DNA of 64,000 bases, taken from contig NZ_JSEE01000012.1 in assembly GCF_001625355.1 (NCBI RefSeq), forward strand, positions 1-64,000, written 5' to 3'. Numbering within the stretch: the first letter of the stretch is position 1; each line of letters starts with the position of its first letter. The notes below the pieces were generated by a model that saw only the letters and a program-made list of their open reading frames with translations, made no database searches and was not told where the DNA came from. Source of the stretch: Marinomonas sp. TW1 (GTDB lineage: Bacteria > Pseudomonadota > Gammaproteobacteria > Pseudomonadales > Marinomonadaceae). Of this stretch, positions 28,031 to 37,006 are shown one piece after another. The position numbers were made by a program, and so were the translations under genes.

Positions 28031-29326
28031 ATGTTTAAAAGATGCTTAAGTGCTGTTTTTGTGTTTTTCTTTTTTGTTAGCACGGCGAAAGCACAATTAG
28101 TCATTGAAATAACCAGTGGGGCGGATCAATTATTACCCATTGCGGTTGTGCCCTTTGGTTATGATGGTGTTGAGGCCCTACCTGAAGATATTGCGCAAAT
28201 CGTTCAAGATGATTTAGCGCGCAGTGGTTTGTTTCAACCCATACCTCGTGGCAATATGCTGAGTATGCCAAGTAAAGAAGAAGATGTTTTTTATCGTGAC
28301 TGGCGTCTATTAAAAAGCGATTATGTGGTAATTGGTTCGGTAAAAAAATTGCCTAATAATAAATACAGAATTGGCTTTGAGTTATTAAACGTTTTAAGCC
28401 AAAAGCCAGTGCAAAAGCATTCTTCTATTGATGTTGGAGCTAATAACTTTCGTGATGCCGCACATTATATTAGTGACAAAATTTACGAATTATTAACAGG
28501 TTCTCGTGGTGCATTTAGTACTAGAATCTTATATGTTACTGCTGAAGGTGATCGAAAAGCGCCTTTATTTAAATTGCAGGTGGCAGATGCTGATGGTCAT
28601 AGACCACAAGTTGTTGTGGAATCTAAAGAGCCAATATTATCGCCATCTTGGAGTAGCGATGGTCGTAAAATTGCTTATGTAATGTTTCGCAACAGAAGGC
28701 CTAACATTTTTATACAAGAATTAGCTTCTGGAAAACGTCAGCAAATAGCACAATTCAAAGGCCTAAATGGTGCACCAGCTTGGTCTCCAGATGGAAAGAA
28801 ACTGGCGATTGTGTTATCAAAAGATAACAATCCAGAAATTTATACGCTTGATATAGCAACGCAAAAGCTTGAGCGTATGACAAACCATTATGCGATCGAT
28901 ACAGAGCCAAGTTGGGAGCCTGATGGTAAAGGAATAGTTTTTACGTCTGATCGTGGTGGTAATCCACAAATATATCGATTAGATGTTAATAGTAAGCAGG
29001 TAGAAAGGGTGACATTTGAAGGTGACCTTAATACCAGAGCAAGAATGACACCTGATGGTCGTTATCTTGTGACTGTTCAGAAACATGATGGCAACTATCA
29101 TATTGCGTTACAGGATATGAAAACAGGCCGAGTTCAGATTCTAACAGAGACTTACTTAGACGAATCGCCAAGCATTGCGCCGAATGGCAGCATGGTGATA
29201 TATGCCACAACCTATAAAGGAAAGGGTATCTTAGCCGTAGTATCCGTTGATGGACTTGTTAAATATAGGTTACCATCAGCAGACGGTGATGTACGTGAGC
29301 CATCTTGGTCCCCGTATTTCAAATAA
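28031..29326 (+). CDS. tolB: Periplasmic Tol-Pal beta-propeller protein TolB
   Basis: TolB is periplasmic and shuttles between Pal and OmpA-like proteins. The 431-residue protein has a signal peptide (cut after STAKA, about residue 21), an N-terminal mixed domain to about residue 160, and a six-bladed propeller with WD-like repeats: [65 protein letters not shown]. It lies one base after tolA and 19 bases before pal. Confidence 0.98.
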   Translation: MFKRCLSAVFVFFFFVSTAKAQLVIEITSGADQLLPIAVVPFGYDGVEALPEDIAQIVQDDLARSGLFQPIPRGNMLSMPSKEEDVFYRDWRLLKSDYVVIGSVKKLPNNKYRIGFELLNVLSQKPVQKHSSIDVGANNFRDAAHYISDKIYELLTGSRGAFSTRILYVTAEGDRKAPLFKLQVADADGHRPQVVVESKEPILSPSWSSDGRKIAYVMFRNRRPNIFIQELASGKRQQIAQFKGLNGAPAWSPDGKKLAIVLSKDNNPEIYTLDIATQKLERMTNHYAIDTEPSWEPDGKGIVFTSDRGGNPQIYRLDVNSKQVERVTFEGDLNTRARMTPDGRYLVTVQKHDGNYHIALQDMKTGRVQILTETYLDESPSIAPNGSMVIYATTYKGKGILAVVSVDGLVKYRLPSADGDVREPSWSPYFK

Positions 29327-29345
29327 AGACATTGAGGAGTGAATA

Positions 29346-29933
29346 ATGAGTGTAAACAAACTAGGTAAGTTTGCTGTAATTGGGTTGTCTGCTGCGTGGC
29401 TAGCAGGCTGTAGTACAACAGCAACAGATACTGATTCTTCAACTGTTGCAGAAGATGCGGCTTCAACTGAACAGGTTGAAGATTCAGCAGCAGCTGGTTC
29501 TACAGACCAATCATTTGGTGCTGGTGAAGATGATGCTGTGACAAGTGTTATTGTTGATGATTCTGCTGAAGTGGCAGAAGAGCCAATGACTGATCCACTT
29601 GCTGGTGTTGATACTGTATTTTACTTTGATTTCGACAAGTCTATCGTTCGTCCAGCTGCACGTGAAGCGCTAGCGAAACATGCTGAGTTCTTGGTTGCAA
29701 ACCCAGATGCACGTATTGTTCTTGAAGGTCATGCAGATGAGCGTGGTACTCGTGAATACAACATGGCTCTAGGCGAGCGTCGTGCTAAAGCGGTTAGTCG
29801 TTACCTTACCATTCAAGGTGTTGCGGCTTCTCAAATCGAAACAGTAAGTTTTGGTGAAGAAGTGCCGGTTGCTTTCGGTCACGATGCTGATGCTTGGCAA
29901 CTTAATCGTCGCGTTGAAGTTCGCTACGAATAA
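29346..29933 (+). CDS. pal: Peptidoglycan-associated lipoprotein
   Basis: Pal anchors the outer membrane to peptidoglycan and binds TolB. The 195-residue protein has a lipoprotein signal with lipobox LAGC (C22), an acidic Ser/Thr/Asp-rich linker to about residue 85, and an OmpA-like domain with FYFDFDKSIVRPAA, LEGHADERGTREYN (meso-DAP-binding Asp/Arg region) and the final NRRVEVRYE. The acidic linker is longer than in E. coli Pal. Shine-Dalgarno GAGGAG precedes the ATG. Its stop overlaps the cpoB start. Confidence 0.98.
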   Translation: MSVNKLGKFAVIGLSAAWLAGCSTTATDTDSSTVAEDAASTEQVEDSAAAGSTDQSFGAGEDDAVTSVIVDDSAEVAEEPMTDPLAGVDTVFYFDFDKSIVRPAAREALAKHAEFLVANPDARIVLEGHADERGTREYNMALGERRAKAVSRYLTIQGVAASQIETVSFGEEVPVAFGHDADAWQLNRRVEVRYE

Positions 29934-30748
29934 TGAATGCTAAAGACATAAAGATTCGCTCTTTGGCGGTGGTGCTGTCTTTAACAGCACCACTTGCTTT
30001 GTCTGAATCAAGCCAATCAACAGTAGGTTTGTCACCTAGTGCCGCCGCAGATTTGTTGTTCCAGCTAGAAACTTTACAGCAGGAAGTGCAACATTTAAGA
30101 GGGCAGTTAGAGCAGCAAGGCCATGAACTTAAATTAATGAAACAAAGTCAAAGAGATCGTTATATTGATCTTGATAAGCGCATTTCATTACTGATGTCTG
30201 CCTCTGCTAAAAAAGATCCAACACCAGTGACATATCCTTCACAACCTGCTCCGTCAAGCTCAGTTCCAGTGCAGTCATCTCCGCAAACTGTTGGAACTCC
30301 TGAGCCAAGTACAGATCAAATAGCCAGTCTTCCTGCAACACCTTTAGCGCCTGTTTCTTTAAAAACGCCAAGTGCTGCAGCAAAAGAGGCTTATACTCAA
30401 GCTTATAATTTGATTCATCAACGAGATTTTGCTCAAGCTGAGCAAGCGTTCAGTCAATTTGTAATGACTTATCCAAACAATACGTTAACAGGTAATGGTT
30501 ACTATTGGTTGGGTGAGGTTAAGTTGGTGCAAGGTAAATCAGAAGAAGCATTAGAGTCTTTTAATACTGTTATTCAGAATTTCCCTGGTCATGGTAAAGA
30601 AAAAGATGCTCTCTATAAGCTTGGTACTGTTAATGATCAACTAGGTCGTACAGAGCAGGCAAAGACTTATCTGCAAGACGTGATCCAACGTTTTCCAAAC
30701 AGTAAGACAGCTAAGTTAGCAGCCGGTTATTTAAGCAAACTTAAATAA
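29933..30748 (+). CDS. cpoB: Cell division coordinator CpoB (YbgF)
   Basis: CpoB is a periplasmic partner of TolA that couples outer-membrane constriction to septal peptidoglycan synthesis. The 271-residue protein has a signal peptide (to about residue 24), a trimerising coiled coil (about 40-85), a Pro/Ser linker (about 95-145) and a TPR domain (about 150-271, with AYNLIHQRDFAQAEQAF and YWLGEVKLVQGKSEEALESF). ATG shares one base with the pal stop TAA, showing translational coupling. It is the last gene of the ruvCAB-tol block. Confidence 0.96.
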   Translation: MNAKDIKIRSLAVVLSLTAPLALSESSQSTVGLSPSAAADLLFQLETLQQEVQHLRGQLEQQGHELKLMKQSQRDRYIDLDKRISLLMSASAKKDPTPVTYPSQPAPSSSVPVQSSPQTVGTPEPSTDQIASLPATPLAPVSLKTPSAAAKEAYTQAYNLIHQRDFAQAEQAFSQFVMTYPNNTLTGNGYYWLGEVKLVQGKSEEALESFNTVIQNFPGHGKEKDALYKLGTVNDQLGRTEQAKTYLQDVIQRFPNSKTAKLAAGYLSKLK

Positions 30749-30749
30749 C

Positions 30750-30777
30750 TTGCATTTCTCAACGGGCTCTGTATTAT
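30750..30777 (+). promoter_or_regulatory. Promoter of tRNA-Lys
   Basis: TTGCAT, 16 bases and TATTAT form a sigma-70 promoter ending 12 bases before the mature tRNA 5' end. Confidence 0.6.
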
Positions 30778-30789
30778 ACGCATCCCGTT

Positions 30790-30865
30790 GGGTCGTTAGC
30801 TCAGTTGGTAGAGCAGTTGACTTTTAATCAATTGGTCACTGGTTCGAATCCAGTACGACCCACCA
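30790..30865 (+). tRNA. tRNA-Lys (anticodon TTT)
   Basis: The 76-base gene folds as a cloverleaf: acceptor GGGTCGT / ACGACCC, D arm with AGCTCAGTTGGTAGAGC, anticodon stem TTGAC with loop CTTTTAA (anticodon TTT), T arm with GGTTCGAATCC, and the CCA end encoded. It stands between cpoB and nadA. Confidence 0.98.
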
Positions 30866-30982
30866 ATTTTCTTTTTCATGGCATTGGCTATATCTTGATA
30901 CTTCGCCATAATAACTTGGCGTGACACCATACATTCTGTTAGCAATGCTCTTTTCGCGCCCAGTTTTAGCAGGGGTAATAAG

Positions 30983-32029
30983 ATGTTTGATACTTCCACA
31001 AAAGCCGCTCTCCGTAATACTGTTCAACAATACCTAGCTGACGCTGAAAAGAGTCTAGAGTCGCCTGTCATTGATAATGAGCAGATTCGTCAGGAAATCA
31101 AACAACTTCTAAAAGCTAAAAATGCCGTTCTTGTCGCTCATTATTATACCGATGATGCCATTCAAGAGTTGGCAGAAGAAACTGGCGGCGTGATTGCTGA
31201 CTCTCTTGAGATGGCTCGTTTCGGGGCAAATCATGACGCGCAAACCTTAGTTGTGGCTGGGGTAAAATTCATGGGCGAAACCGCAAAAATCTTAAGCCCA
31301 GAAAAAACCATCTTAATGCCCACCCTGGAAGCTACCTGCTCTTTGGATATTGGCTGCCCAATTGATGAATTCTCTGCGTTCTGCGATCAACATCCTGATC
31401 GTACCGTTGTGGTTTATGCAAATACTTCGGCTGCGGTAAAAGCACGTGCTGACTGGGTTGTCACTTCTAGTATTGCGCTCGATGTCGTGAATCATCTTGT
31501 GGATCAGGGGGAAAAAATCATTTGGGCACCTGACCAGCATCTTGGTGGCTATATTCAGCGTGAAACTGGCGCAGACATGATCTTGTGGGATGGTGCATGT
31601 ATCGTTCATGAAGAATTCAAGGCGAAGGGCATATTGGATCTGAAAGCCATTTATCCAGATGCCGCTGTTTTGGTGCACCCAGAATCTCCAGAATCAGTTG
31701 TTGAGGTTGCCGATGTGGTTGGCTCAACGTCTCAGCTATTAAATGCCTCTAAGTCCATGCCAAACAGCACCTTTATTGTTGCGACTGACCGTGGCATTTT
31801 TTATAAAATGAAGCAGGCATCACCGGATAAGCGTTTTGTTGAAGCACCTACTGCTGGTTCAGGTGCTAACTGTCGTAGCTGTGCGCATTGCCCATGGATG
31901 GCGCTAAATAGTCTTGAGTTGTTGCGAAATTCCTTGAGAGATGGCTCTGGTCAGATTGAAGTTACTCATTCTTTACGTGAAAAAGCGTTAATCCCGCTTC
32001 ATAGAATGCTCAACTTTAACAAAAGCTAA
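30983..32029 (+). CDS. nadA: Quinolinate synthase A
   Basis: NadA condenses iminoaspartate with dihydroxyacetone phosphate to quinolinate in NAD synthesis, using a 4Fe-4S cluster. The 348-residue protein has [19 protein letters not shown] (about residue 50) and the cluster cysteines in ATCSLDIGC, the [11 protein letters not shown] region and [11 protein letters not shown] near residue 295. The length is that of the E. coli enzyme. It follows tRNA-Lys by 117 bases and converges on the next gene. Confidence 0.97.
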   Translation: MFDTSTKAALRNTVQQYLADAEKSLESPVIDNEQIRQEIKQLLKAKNAVLVAHYYTDDAIQELAEETGGVIADSLEMARFGANHDAQTLVVAGVKFMGETAKILSPEKTILMPTLEATCSLDIGCPIDEFSAFCDQHPDRTVVVYANTSAAVKARADWVVTSSIALDVVNHLVDQGEKIIWAPDQHLGGYIQRETGADMILWDGACIVHEEFKAKGILDLKAIYPDAAVLVHPESPESVVEVADVVGSTSQLLNASKSMPNSTFIVATDRGIFYKMKQASPDKRFVEAPTAGSGANCRSCAHCPWMALNSLELLRNSLRDGSGQIEVTHSLREKALIPLHRMLNFNKS

Positions 32030-32040
32030 AGGCTTAAACT

Positions 32041-32087
32041 AAGTGCATGATCTTTATATCAACTAGAGCTTGTAGAGGCATGCACTT
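32041..32087. repeat. Inverted repeat between convergent nadA and membrane coiled-coil gene
   Basis: Exact nine-base arms AAGTGCATG and CATGCACTT are separated by 29 bases. No T-run follows closely, so it is not a standard terminator, but its place between converging genes suggests a role in mRNA ends. Confidence 0.5.
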
Positions 32088-32097
32088 TAATTTGACG

Positions 32098-33621
32098 CTA
32101 TTTGTTTAACGTACCCAAATATTTCATTTCCAAATCAGAATACGCCAGTTGTAAGCGATCATATTCCAAACTCTTCTTATTATAGCTGACTCTCAATTCT
32201 TGGTAATCTTTCTCCCCAATGTGAGTGGCTAATTGCTCTTTAAGCTGAGTTGTAGCTTGCGCTAATTTGCGGTTTCGTTCTTTCTCTTGTTTTAATGGGA
32301 TGGAGTTAGCACCAAAATCAGGGTTGCTTAAAATGAGTGCGTCCATTTTAGTTTGCAATTCGTTATTGGATTGCTCCGCCATTTCGAGCTCTTGTGCCAG
32401 CAGGGTGACACAGGTTTCTGATTCTTGTAACAAACGCTCTAAAGATTGAGTGTCCTTTTCTTGCTCTAATAAATTATTGGTTGAATTGGATTCAATGGCA
32501 TTGCTTAAGCCTTCTTTCAAAGATCCTAATGCCGCTTTTTTATTGCTTGATAAGGTTTGTAAGTTGCCGATAACCGTTTCATTGTTTGAGCTGAGCTTCT
32601 TATCCATTTCGGCTAATTTAGCGTCTTTTGATTGAATGTCTTGTCTTAATGATTCTATGCTCAAATCAGAATTTTCTAGCTCTGCCTCTAACTGAAAAAT
32701 AAGGCTTTGTGACTCTTGAGACATTCGTTCTAATTTAGCGACCGCGACTTTCTGGGCTTGTGCTGCTTGTTCTGAGGAGGCGTTTTGCCCTGCGTGTTCA
32801 AGTTCATTTCTTAGCTGATCGATCACCATTTGTTGTCGATCTGCCAAATTATTTAGTGACATAATTTGCTTGTAAGAAGCGGTGCGATTTTGCTCACTGG
32901 ATTTTGTGGCTGTGTTCGCTTTCATCGATACAACATTGGCTTGACCTGCTTGTTGGTCCTGTAATTCCTCAAGTCGTAAAATGCGTTTTTTTAATGCTTC
33001 CGCTTCTTTCTGTAATCTTTGCTGTTCGTTCTTTTTTACCTTTAACCGCTGCAGCTTGGCGACGGCATTATCAATACTTTTACGCAAGTCGTCATTGAGT
33101 CTTTGTTGATTCTTTGATAACGCTTCTTTACTAATCAGCAACTCAGAGGTTTGATAAAATTCCTCTTCCATGCTCTTAAGGTTTTTAGTTAAATCCTCAG
33201 GATTGGTTGTTTGTAATTTGGGTGTGGATAGAGCGTACAACAAACTGGATAGGAAGCGCGTTAAAATGGGTTTTGGGTTATCGCTGACCTGGTTTAGCAC
33301 AATAGCCCGTTCTGCTTTTAATACGGTCCCCCAAATTTTCAACGTGTTGACTTGGTGTGGTTTCATTGTGTTAGGTTTAATGGATTCAGCGGCATGGCTA
33401 ATTTGTTTATCAAGATATTGGGCAAAATGCTTATAGGACTGATCTTCTTCTTTTGAATCTTCCTGTGGCAGTGATTCAATCTCTGTGGATTCTGTTTGAT
33501 CTGCTTCTTCTTGCTCAGAGATTTTCTTCTTTAGGGAATAGGATAACCAAATAAGTGCAATACAGCCCACCAAGAGAAGTGTTGTCAATTCAAGGGTTGT
33601 CCAAATTAGCCACTTTGGCAT
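32098..33621 (-). CDS. Membrane-anchored coiled-coil protein of unknown function
   Basis: The 507-residue protein has an N-terminal membrane helix (about 7-28, LELTTLLLVGCIALIWLSY), an acidic linker, a short globular stretch (about 60-170) and then a coiled coil rich in Gln, Glu, Lys and Leu up to its end. I recognise no catalytic domain or family. One membrane pass with a long cytoplasmic coiled coil recalls division, polarity or chemotaxis scaffolds. It is a single gene, divergent from the nitroreductase gene. Confidence 0.75.
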   Translation of the reverse strand: MPKWLIWTTLELTTLLLVGCIALIWLSYSLKKKISEQEEADQTESTEIESLPQEDSKEEDQSYKHFAQYLDKQISHAAESIKPNTMKPHQVNTLKIWGTVLKAERAIVLNQVSDNPKPILTRFLSSLLYALSTPKLQTTNPEDLTKNLKSMEEEFYQTSELLISKEALSKNQQRLNDDLRKSIDNAVAKLQRLKVKKNEQQRLQKEAEALKKRILRLEELQDQQAGQANVVSMKANTATKSSEQNRTASYKQIMSLNNLADRQQMVIDQLRNELEHAGQNASSEQAAQAQKVAVAKLERMSQESQSLIFQLEAELENSDLSIESLRQDIQSKDAKLAEMDKKLSSNNETVIGNLQTLSSNKKAALGSLKEGLSNAIESNSTNNLLEQEKDTQSLERLLQESETCVTLLAQELEMAEQSNNELQTKMDALILSNPDFGANSIPLKQEKERNRKLAQATTQLKEQLATHIGEKDYQELRVSYNKKSLEYDRLQLAYSDLEMKYLGTLNK

Positions 33622-33732
33622 AAAAACTCCTAGACCTAAAAAGGTTTTATGTGATATCCATTATCATTAACGTTTGCTGGATGTTAAAGTATTGTCATCC
33701 ATACGATTTATATTAAAGGAATTTGTTTTTCT

Positions 33733-34299
33733 ATGAGTAAAGAAATTTTAACGTTTATACGTAATCGTGTATCTCAGCCTGCTTTAACCGAACCGGCACC
33801 ACAAGATAATGAATGGCAAGAAATCCTCGAGGCAGCAAGTCGGGCGGCAGATCATGGTAACCTCAAACCATGGCGTTACCGTATATATGAAGGAGAAGGG
33901 CGCGCTAAGCTTGGGGAGATATATTGGCAGCATGCTTTATCAGAGGTGGCCGCTTTACCTGAGAGCAAAAAAGACTCCTTTATCAAAAAAGCCTATCGAG
34001 CTCCTGCTGTTTTGTTAATTTATGCGCACATCCAAGATCATCCAAAAGTACCAGCCATTGAGCAAATCATGGCGACTTCAGCGGCTGCTCAGCAGGCACT
34101 TTTAGGGCTTAACGCGTTAGGTTATGGCGGTATGTGGCGCAGTGGGCCCGCTTGTTTTACCCAGAAAACGAAAGATCTTTTGGAATTGGATTCAAATGAT
34201 CAAATTGTTGGCCTGATTTATGTTGGGACAGCTAAAGAGCAAGCAAAGCCTTCTCCGGATCCAATGCTTGCAGACAGACTGGAATGGGTAAGAGATTAA
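33733..34299 (+). CDS. Nitroreductase family protein (YdjA-like)
   Basis: The 188-residue FMN protein resembles E. coli YdjA: short nitroreductase fold, RAADHGNLKPWRY (FMN-phosphate contact near residues 36-48), AAAQQALLGLNALGYGGMWRSGP (about 116-138), and LIYVGTAKE near the end. The physiological substrate of this subgroup is unknown. The last residues are typical and there is no truncation. Start ATG has AAAGGAATTTG upstream. Confidence 0.93.
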   Translation: MSKEILTFIRNRVSQPALTEPAPQDNEWQEILEAASRAADHGNLKPWRYRIYEGEGRAKLGEIYWQHALSEVAALPESKKDSFIKKAYRAPAVLLIYAHIQDHPKVPAIEQIMATSAAAQQALLGLNALGYGGMWRSGPACFTQKTKDLLELDSNDQIVGLIYVGTAKEQAKPSPDPMLADRLEWVRD

Positions 34300-34327
34300 T
34301 TTTTAACAATAATTCCTTAAAAATCGG

Positions 34328-34356
34328 TTGCAAAAAGAGTTCGCCATCACTAATAT
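34328..34356 (+). promoter_or_regulatory. Promoter of tRNA-Ser
   Basis: TTGCAA, a 17-base spacer and TAATAT lie 38 bases before the tRNA gene. Confidence 0.65.
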
Positions 34357-34393
34357 ATGCGCACTCATTACGCGGAGCGTATTGATCGGTTTT

Positions 34394-34481
34394 GGTGAGC
34401 TGTCCGAGTGGCCGAAGGAGCACGCCTGGAAAGTGTGTATGTCGAAAGGCATCAAGAGTTCGAATCTCTTGCTCACCGCCA
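34394..34481 (+). tRNA. tRNA-Ser (anticodon GGA)
   Basis: The 88-base gene has the long variable arm of class II tRNAs. Acceptor GGTGAGC / GCTCACC, anticodon loop CTGGAAA (anticodon GGA), variable arm GTATGTCGAAAGGCATC region, T arm AGAGTTCGAATCTCT, and an encoded GCCA end are visible. Confidence 0.97.
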
Positions 34482-34546
34482 TTATTCCTAAGTCATTGAT
34501 TGGTTATAACTTTAATTTATCAGTGAGTTGTAGAAAATGTCATTAG

Positions 34547-34577
34547 CCGTGCTGGTACGAAAGACTGGTACGGTTTT
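34547..34577 (+). terminator. Terminator downstream of tRNA-Ser
   Basis: A stem CCGTGCTGG / CTGGTACGG with three wobble pairs is followed by TTTTT, 65 bases after the tRNA. Confidence 0.5.
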
Positions 34578-34707
34578 TACATCCTATCTAGCTATAATTT
34601 TCTCAGTATTAAAAAGACGGCTTATTTTAAATAGTTCCCTTTAAAATCTTTCTTTTCTCATGCCTCTTAAGTTCATTTTTCAATTAACGCTTATTGGTGC
34701 ATGTATT

Positions 34708-36024
34708 TTAAATACTAAGACGCAAATTCTTGTAAACTTCATCGATTAGCCTACTAGGCACCTCCCATTCGGTGGCCAGTTGTCGCCAGCAAGACACATG
34801 CTCAATGGTTTCATCTATGAGTCTGTCAATCTTTCGTTTGTTAAATAATGGACTGAGTTTTTCAAGACTGTAAAAATCTGCACGACTAAATTGATCCCTT
34901 TTGCCATTCAAACTCATCCAATGACTGTTTACCCATTTGCTACCAGGTTTATAGCTGTAGGCAAGGTCATATGCGGGTGCAAGAGACCACTTTCCGTTAA
35001 TTAGACGAAAAGCAAAATTCTTTGCATGGTCATCATGGTTTCGCGCGATGATATTAAAAATCATACGTCTCAATAATTGCTCTGCTTCCGCTGCGGAAAG
35101 CTTTAATTGACGAGCAATGCCAAACAGTTCTGCGTATGAGAATGAACCGGGCTGTTTGTAATCAACGTGAGCCAGTCCGTTCAGTGTCTGCACATGTATT
35201 TTTTCATTTTTAATTCGATCAAAACGCTGGGTAATGAAGTGCCTTCGATTACCTTCATGAAGGAGGTGGCAAGGCATCATATCAATGCCACATTTTTTGG
35301 CCATCAGATGATAGACGAATTCCATGGCGCCATAACCAAGTGGATCGCCAAAGGTTTCTTGATTTTTGTTGTGTTCACTTACGCCATCAAATTTCATTAA
35401 GTAGTGCGTAAACCCATCTGGTACATCAGTCTGTCCTGAGCGCACTTGAGTAAACTCGTCATTGAATGCTAATACCGCTTTAGGTCTTGCTCCGCCAGCA
35501 CTCATGCCCACTGAGAGTAAAGACATCATGGCTTCACGATCTTCTTGGTCATGGTGTTTTAATTCGACCTCAAAGTGACCTCGAGAATCCAAAATGTCTT
35601 GTGCAATACTGATCAGCATTTGAATCTCAATAGAGTGTGATGCATTCAAACTACGAACTTGTGTCGCGGGGGCGTATTCTAAAGCTCCCATGCCTCGCTT
35701 GCCGGTATACTGAAGTCTTTGTAAAGGTGTGATGTCACTTGGAGAGCGGCCTTGTGCGGCAACCCAGGCGTTTAGAACAGCATTGCCAAAATCATCAGGC
35801 AATGAGTCGGCAATCAAACCGGGCAATCCTCTGAATGTGCTGTAGTTTAGTGTAGGAAAACTATAAATCTGTTTTGACAGTGGCATTTTAATAGGGGAAA
35901 GCTCAATTCCTTTTTGTATGAAGCTTGGCGCATACTCAAATGCCCCTAAGCCATTTTCGGAATCAAAACTAACCGCGCCGACTTCATCATCATGATATTT
36001 GATAGTGACGACTTCCATTACCAT
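34708..36024 (-). CDS. hipA: HipA-family serine/threonine kinase toxin
   Basis: HipA kinases cause growth arrest or persistence; E. coli HipA phosphorylates glutamyl-tRNA synthetase. The 438-residue protein has the N-terminal Couple_hipA domain (about 1-110, ESLPDDFGN-type ADSLPDDFGNAVLNAW), the ATP-binding segment (HYLMKFDGVSE, ITQRFDRIKNEKIH) and the catalytic RNHDDHAKNFAF (about residue 325), whose Asp is the general base, followed by the DLAYS metal-site motif. All key residues are present, so it looks active. The start overlaps hipB by seven bases; AGGAACAGACAGG precedes two in-frame ATGs (36024 and 36018). Other substrates than GltX are possible. Confidence 0.92.
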   Translation of the reverse strand: MVMEVVTIKYHDDEVGAVSFDSENGLGAFEYAPSFIQKGIELSPIKMPLSKQIYSFPTLNYSTFRGLPGLIADSLPDDFGNAVLNAWVAAQGRSPSDITPLQRLQYTGKRGMGALEYAPATQVRSLNASHSIEIQMLISIAQDILDSRGHFEVELKHHDQEDREAMMSLLSVGMSAGGARPKAVLAFNDEFTQVRSGQTDVPDGFTHYLMKFDGVSEHNKNQETFGDPLGYGAMEFVYHLMAKKCGIDMMPCHLLHEGNRRHFITQRFDRIKNEKIHVQTLNGLAHVDYKQPGSFSYAELFGIARQLKLSAAEAEQLLRRMIFNIIARNHDDHAKNFAFRLINGKWSLAPAYDLAYSYKPGSKWVNSHWMSLNGKRDQFSRADFYSLEKLSPLFNKRKIDRLIDETIEHVSCWRQLATEWEVPSRLIDEVYKNLRLSI

Positions 36025-36341
36025 CCTGTCTGTTCCTCATCCATATCACGACGTTGTCTTGAGGCTCTTTGACGCTGTTTACCTTGTAGTTTTGCGAGTT
36101 GCAAAGGAGAGATTTGCTGTCGTGGTAAAAATAAATCCAATTGTTCCGTTAACTCGAGCGCCATTAACAGAGCAATGAAAATTTCAAGCTGGACTTTGCC
36201 TTTTTCGGCATTCAGAACGGTTTTTCGAGCGACGCCAGCCAGTGTGGCAACCTCGGATTGTGTGAGATCTCGATTGAGCCTTGCTTGCTTTAAGCGCTGA
36301 CCGATTTCCTCGGCAAGCGCTGAGGCTGACGCATCCTTCAT
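36018..36341 (-). CDS. hipB: HipB-like antitoxin, Xre-type repressor
   Basis: The 107-residue protein has a cro/C1 helix-turn-helix at about residues 14-67 (RLKQARLNRDLTQSEVA, VARKTVLNAEKG) and a basic, Arg/Gln-rich tail (LQGKQRQRASRQRRD) that may contact HipA or DNA. ATG 36341 is chosen because AGGGAC lies eight bases before it. HipB-type antitoxins hold HipA inactive and repress the operon; upstream operator-like sites support this. It is larger than E. coli HipB (88 residues) because of the tail. Confidence 0.9.
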   Translation of the reverse strand: MKDASASALAEEIGQRLKQARLNRDLTQSEVATLAGVARKTVLNAEKGKVQLEIFIALLMALELTEQLDLFLPRQQISPLQLAKLQGKQRQRASRQRRDMDEEQTGW

Positions 36342-36433
36342 TATAAAGTCCCTAAATGGTGATATTGAATGCATTTATAGCTGTTAATGAGTATAAATTA
36401 GAACTTTAATTGAGTGATGTCAATATTAATTGC

Positions 36434-36496
36434 AAAGTCCAATAATGGGTACTTTAATTAAATTTTAGTCATTCAAAGTTACCAAAAGAGGACTTT
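36434..36496 (-). promoter_or_regulatory. Paired operator-like sites upstream of hipBA
   Basis: Two 22-base imperfect palindromes share the pattern AAAGTNN-N8-NNACTTT: 36434-36455 (AAAGTCC and GTACTTT) and 36475-36496 (AAAGTTA and GGACTTT). Their starts are 41 bases apart, close to four helical turns, so dimers would bind the same DNA face. A lone half-site AAAGTCC lies at 36345-36351, over the hipB Shine-Dalgarno. E. coli HipB operators also have short arms around an N8 core, but with different arm sequence. Confidence 0.65.
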
Positions 36497-36580
36497 ATGT
36501 CGTATAGGTTTTTTGGAAGAAGGGCGGTGTGTTTGAAACAATATGCGACAAAGGGAAATGGATGAATTGAGATAAGTTGT

Positions 36581-36994
36581 TTAAATCGGCTCAAACAACG
36601 TATCGGCTTGATCAAAAATAACGGGCTTACCATGTTGATTGGTTGATGCCACTACCATCTTTGCCTGCAGAATGACTTGTTGATCATGGCAACGTATCAC
36701 CTTTTGATAAAATGCGAATTTTAGCTTTGACTCACGTTGCGCGTGTGTCTCTATGTAAAATGCATCTCCACTTTTTAATGAGCGCTTGTAATCAATTTCA
36801 GCGCGCATCAAAACTAGGTTGATTCCTTGTTGCGTGATTTGGGCAAAATCCAACCCTTTGGTTTTAATGAATTTATGACGAGCATGCTCAAGATAATTTT
36901 GATAAACCGCGTTATTGACGATGCCTTGCATGTCACATTCATAGTCTCTTACTTCGAAAAGCATTTGGTTCGATTGAGGTTCAAACGATGTCAC
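36581..36994 (-). CDS. YbgC-like acyl-CoA thioesterase (hot-dog fold)
   Basis: The 137-residue protein belongs to the 4-hydroxybenzoyl-CoA thioesterase/YbgC group: VRDYECDMQGIVNNAVYQNYLEHAR (residues about 15-39) has the catalytic Asp in the usual place before the G-I-V-N-N. It hydrolyses short acyl-CoA thioesters, substrate unknown. YbgC normally stands between ruvB and tolQ, and this is the only such protein in the window; whether it is the relocated YbgC is not certain. It lies 12 bases downstream of the GGDEF gene and is probably cotranscribed with it. Confidence 0.88.
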   Translation of the reverse strand: MTSFEPQSNQMLFEVRDYECDMQGIVNNAVYQNYLEHARHKFIKTKGLDFAQITQQGINLVLMRAEIDYKRSLKSGDAFYIETHAQRESKLKFAFYQKVIRCHDQQVILQAKMVVASTNQHGKPVIFDQADTLFEPI

Positions 36995-37006
36995 AATATT
37001 CTACCT

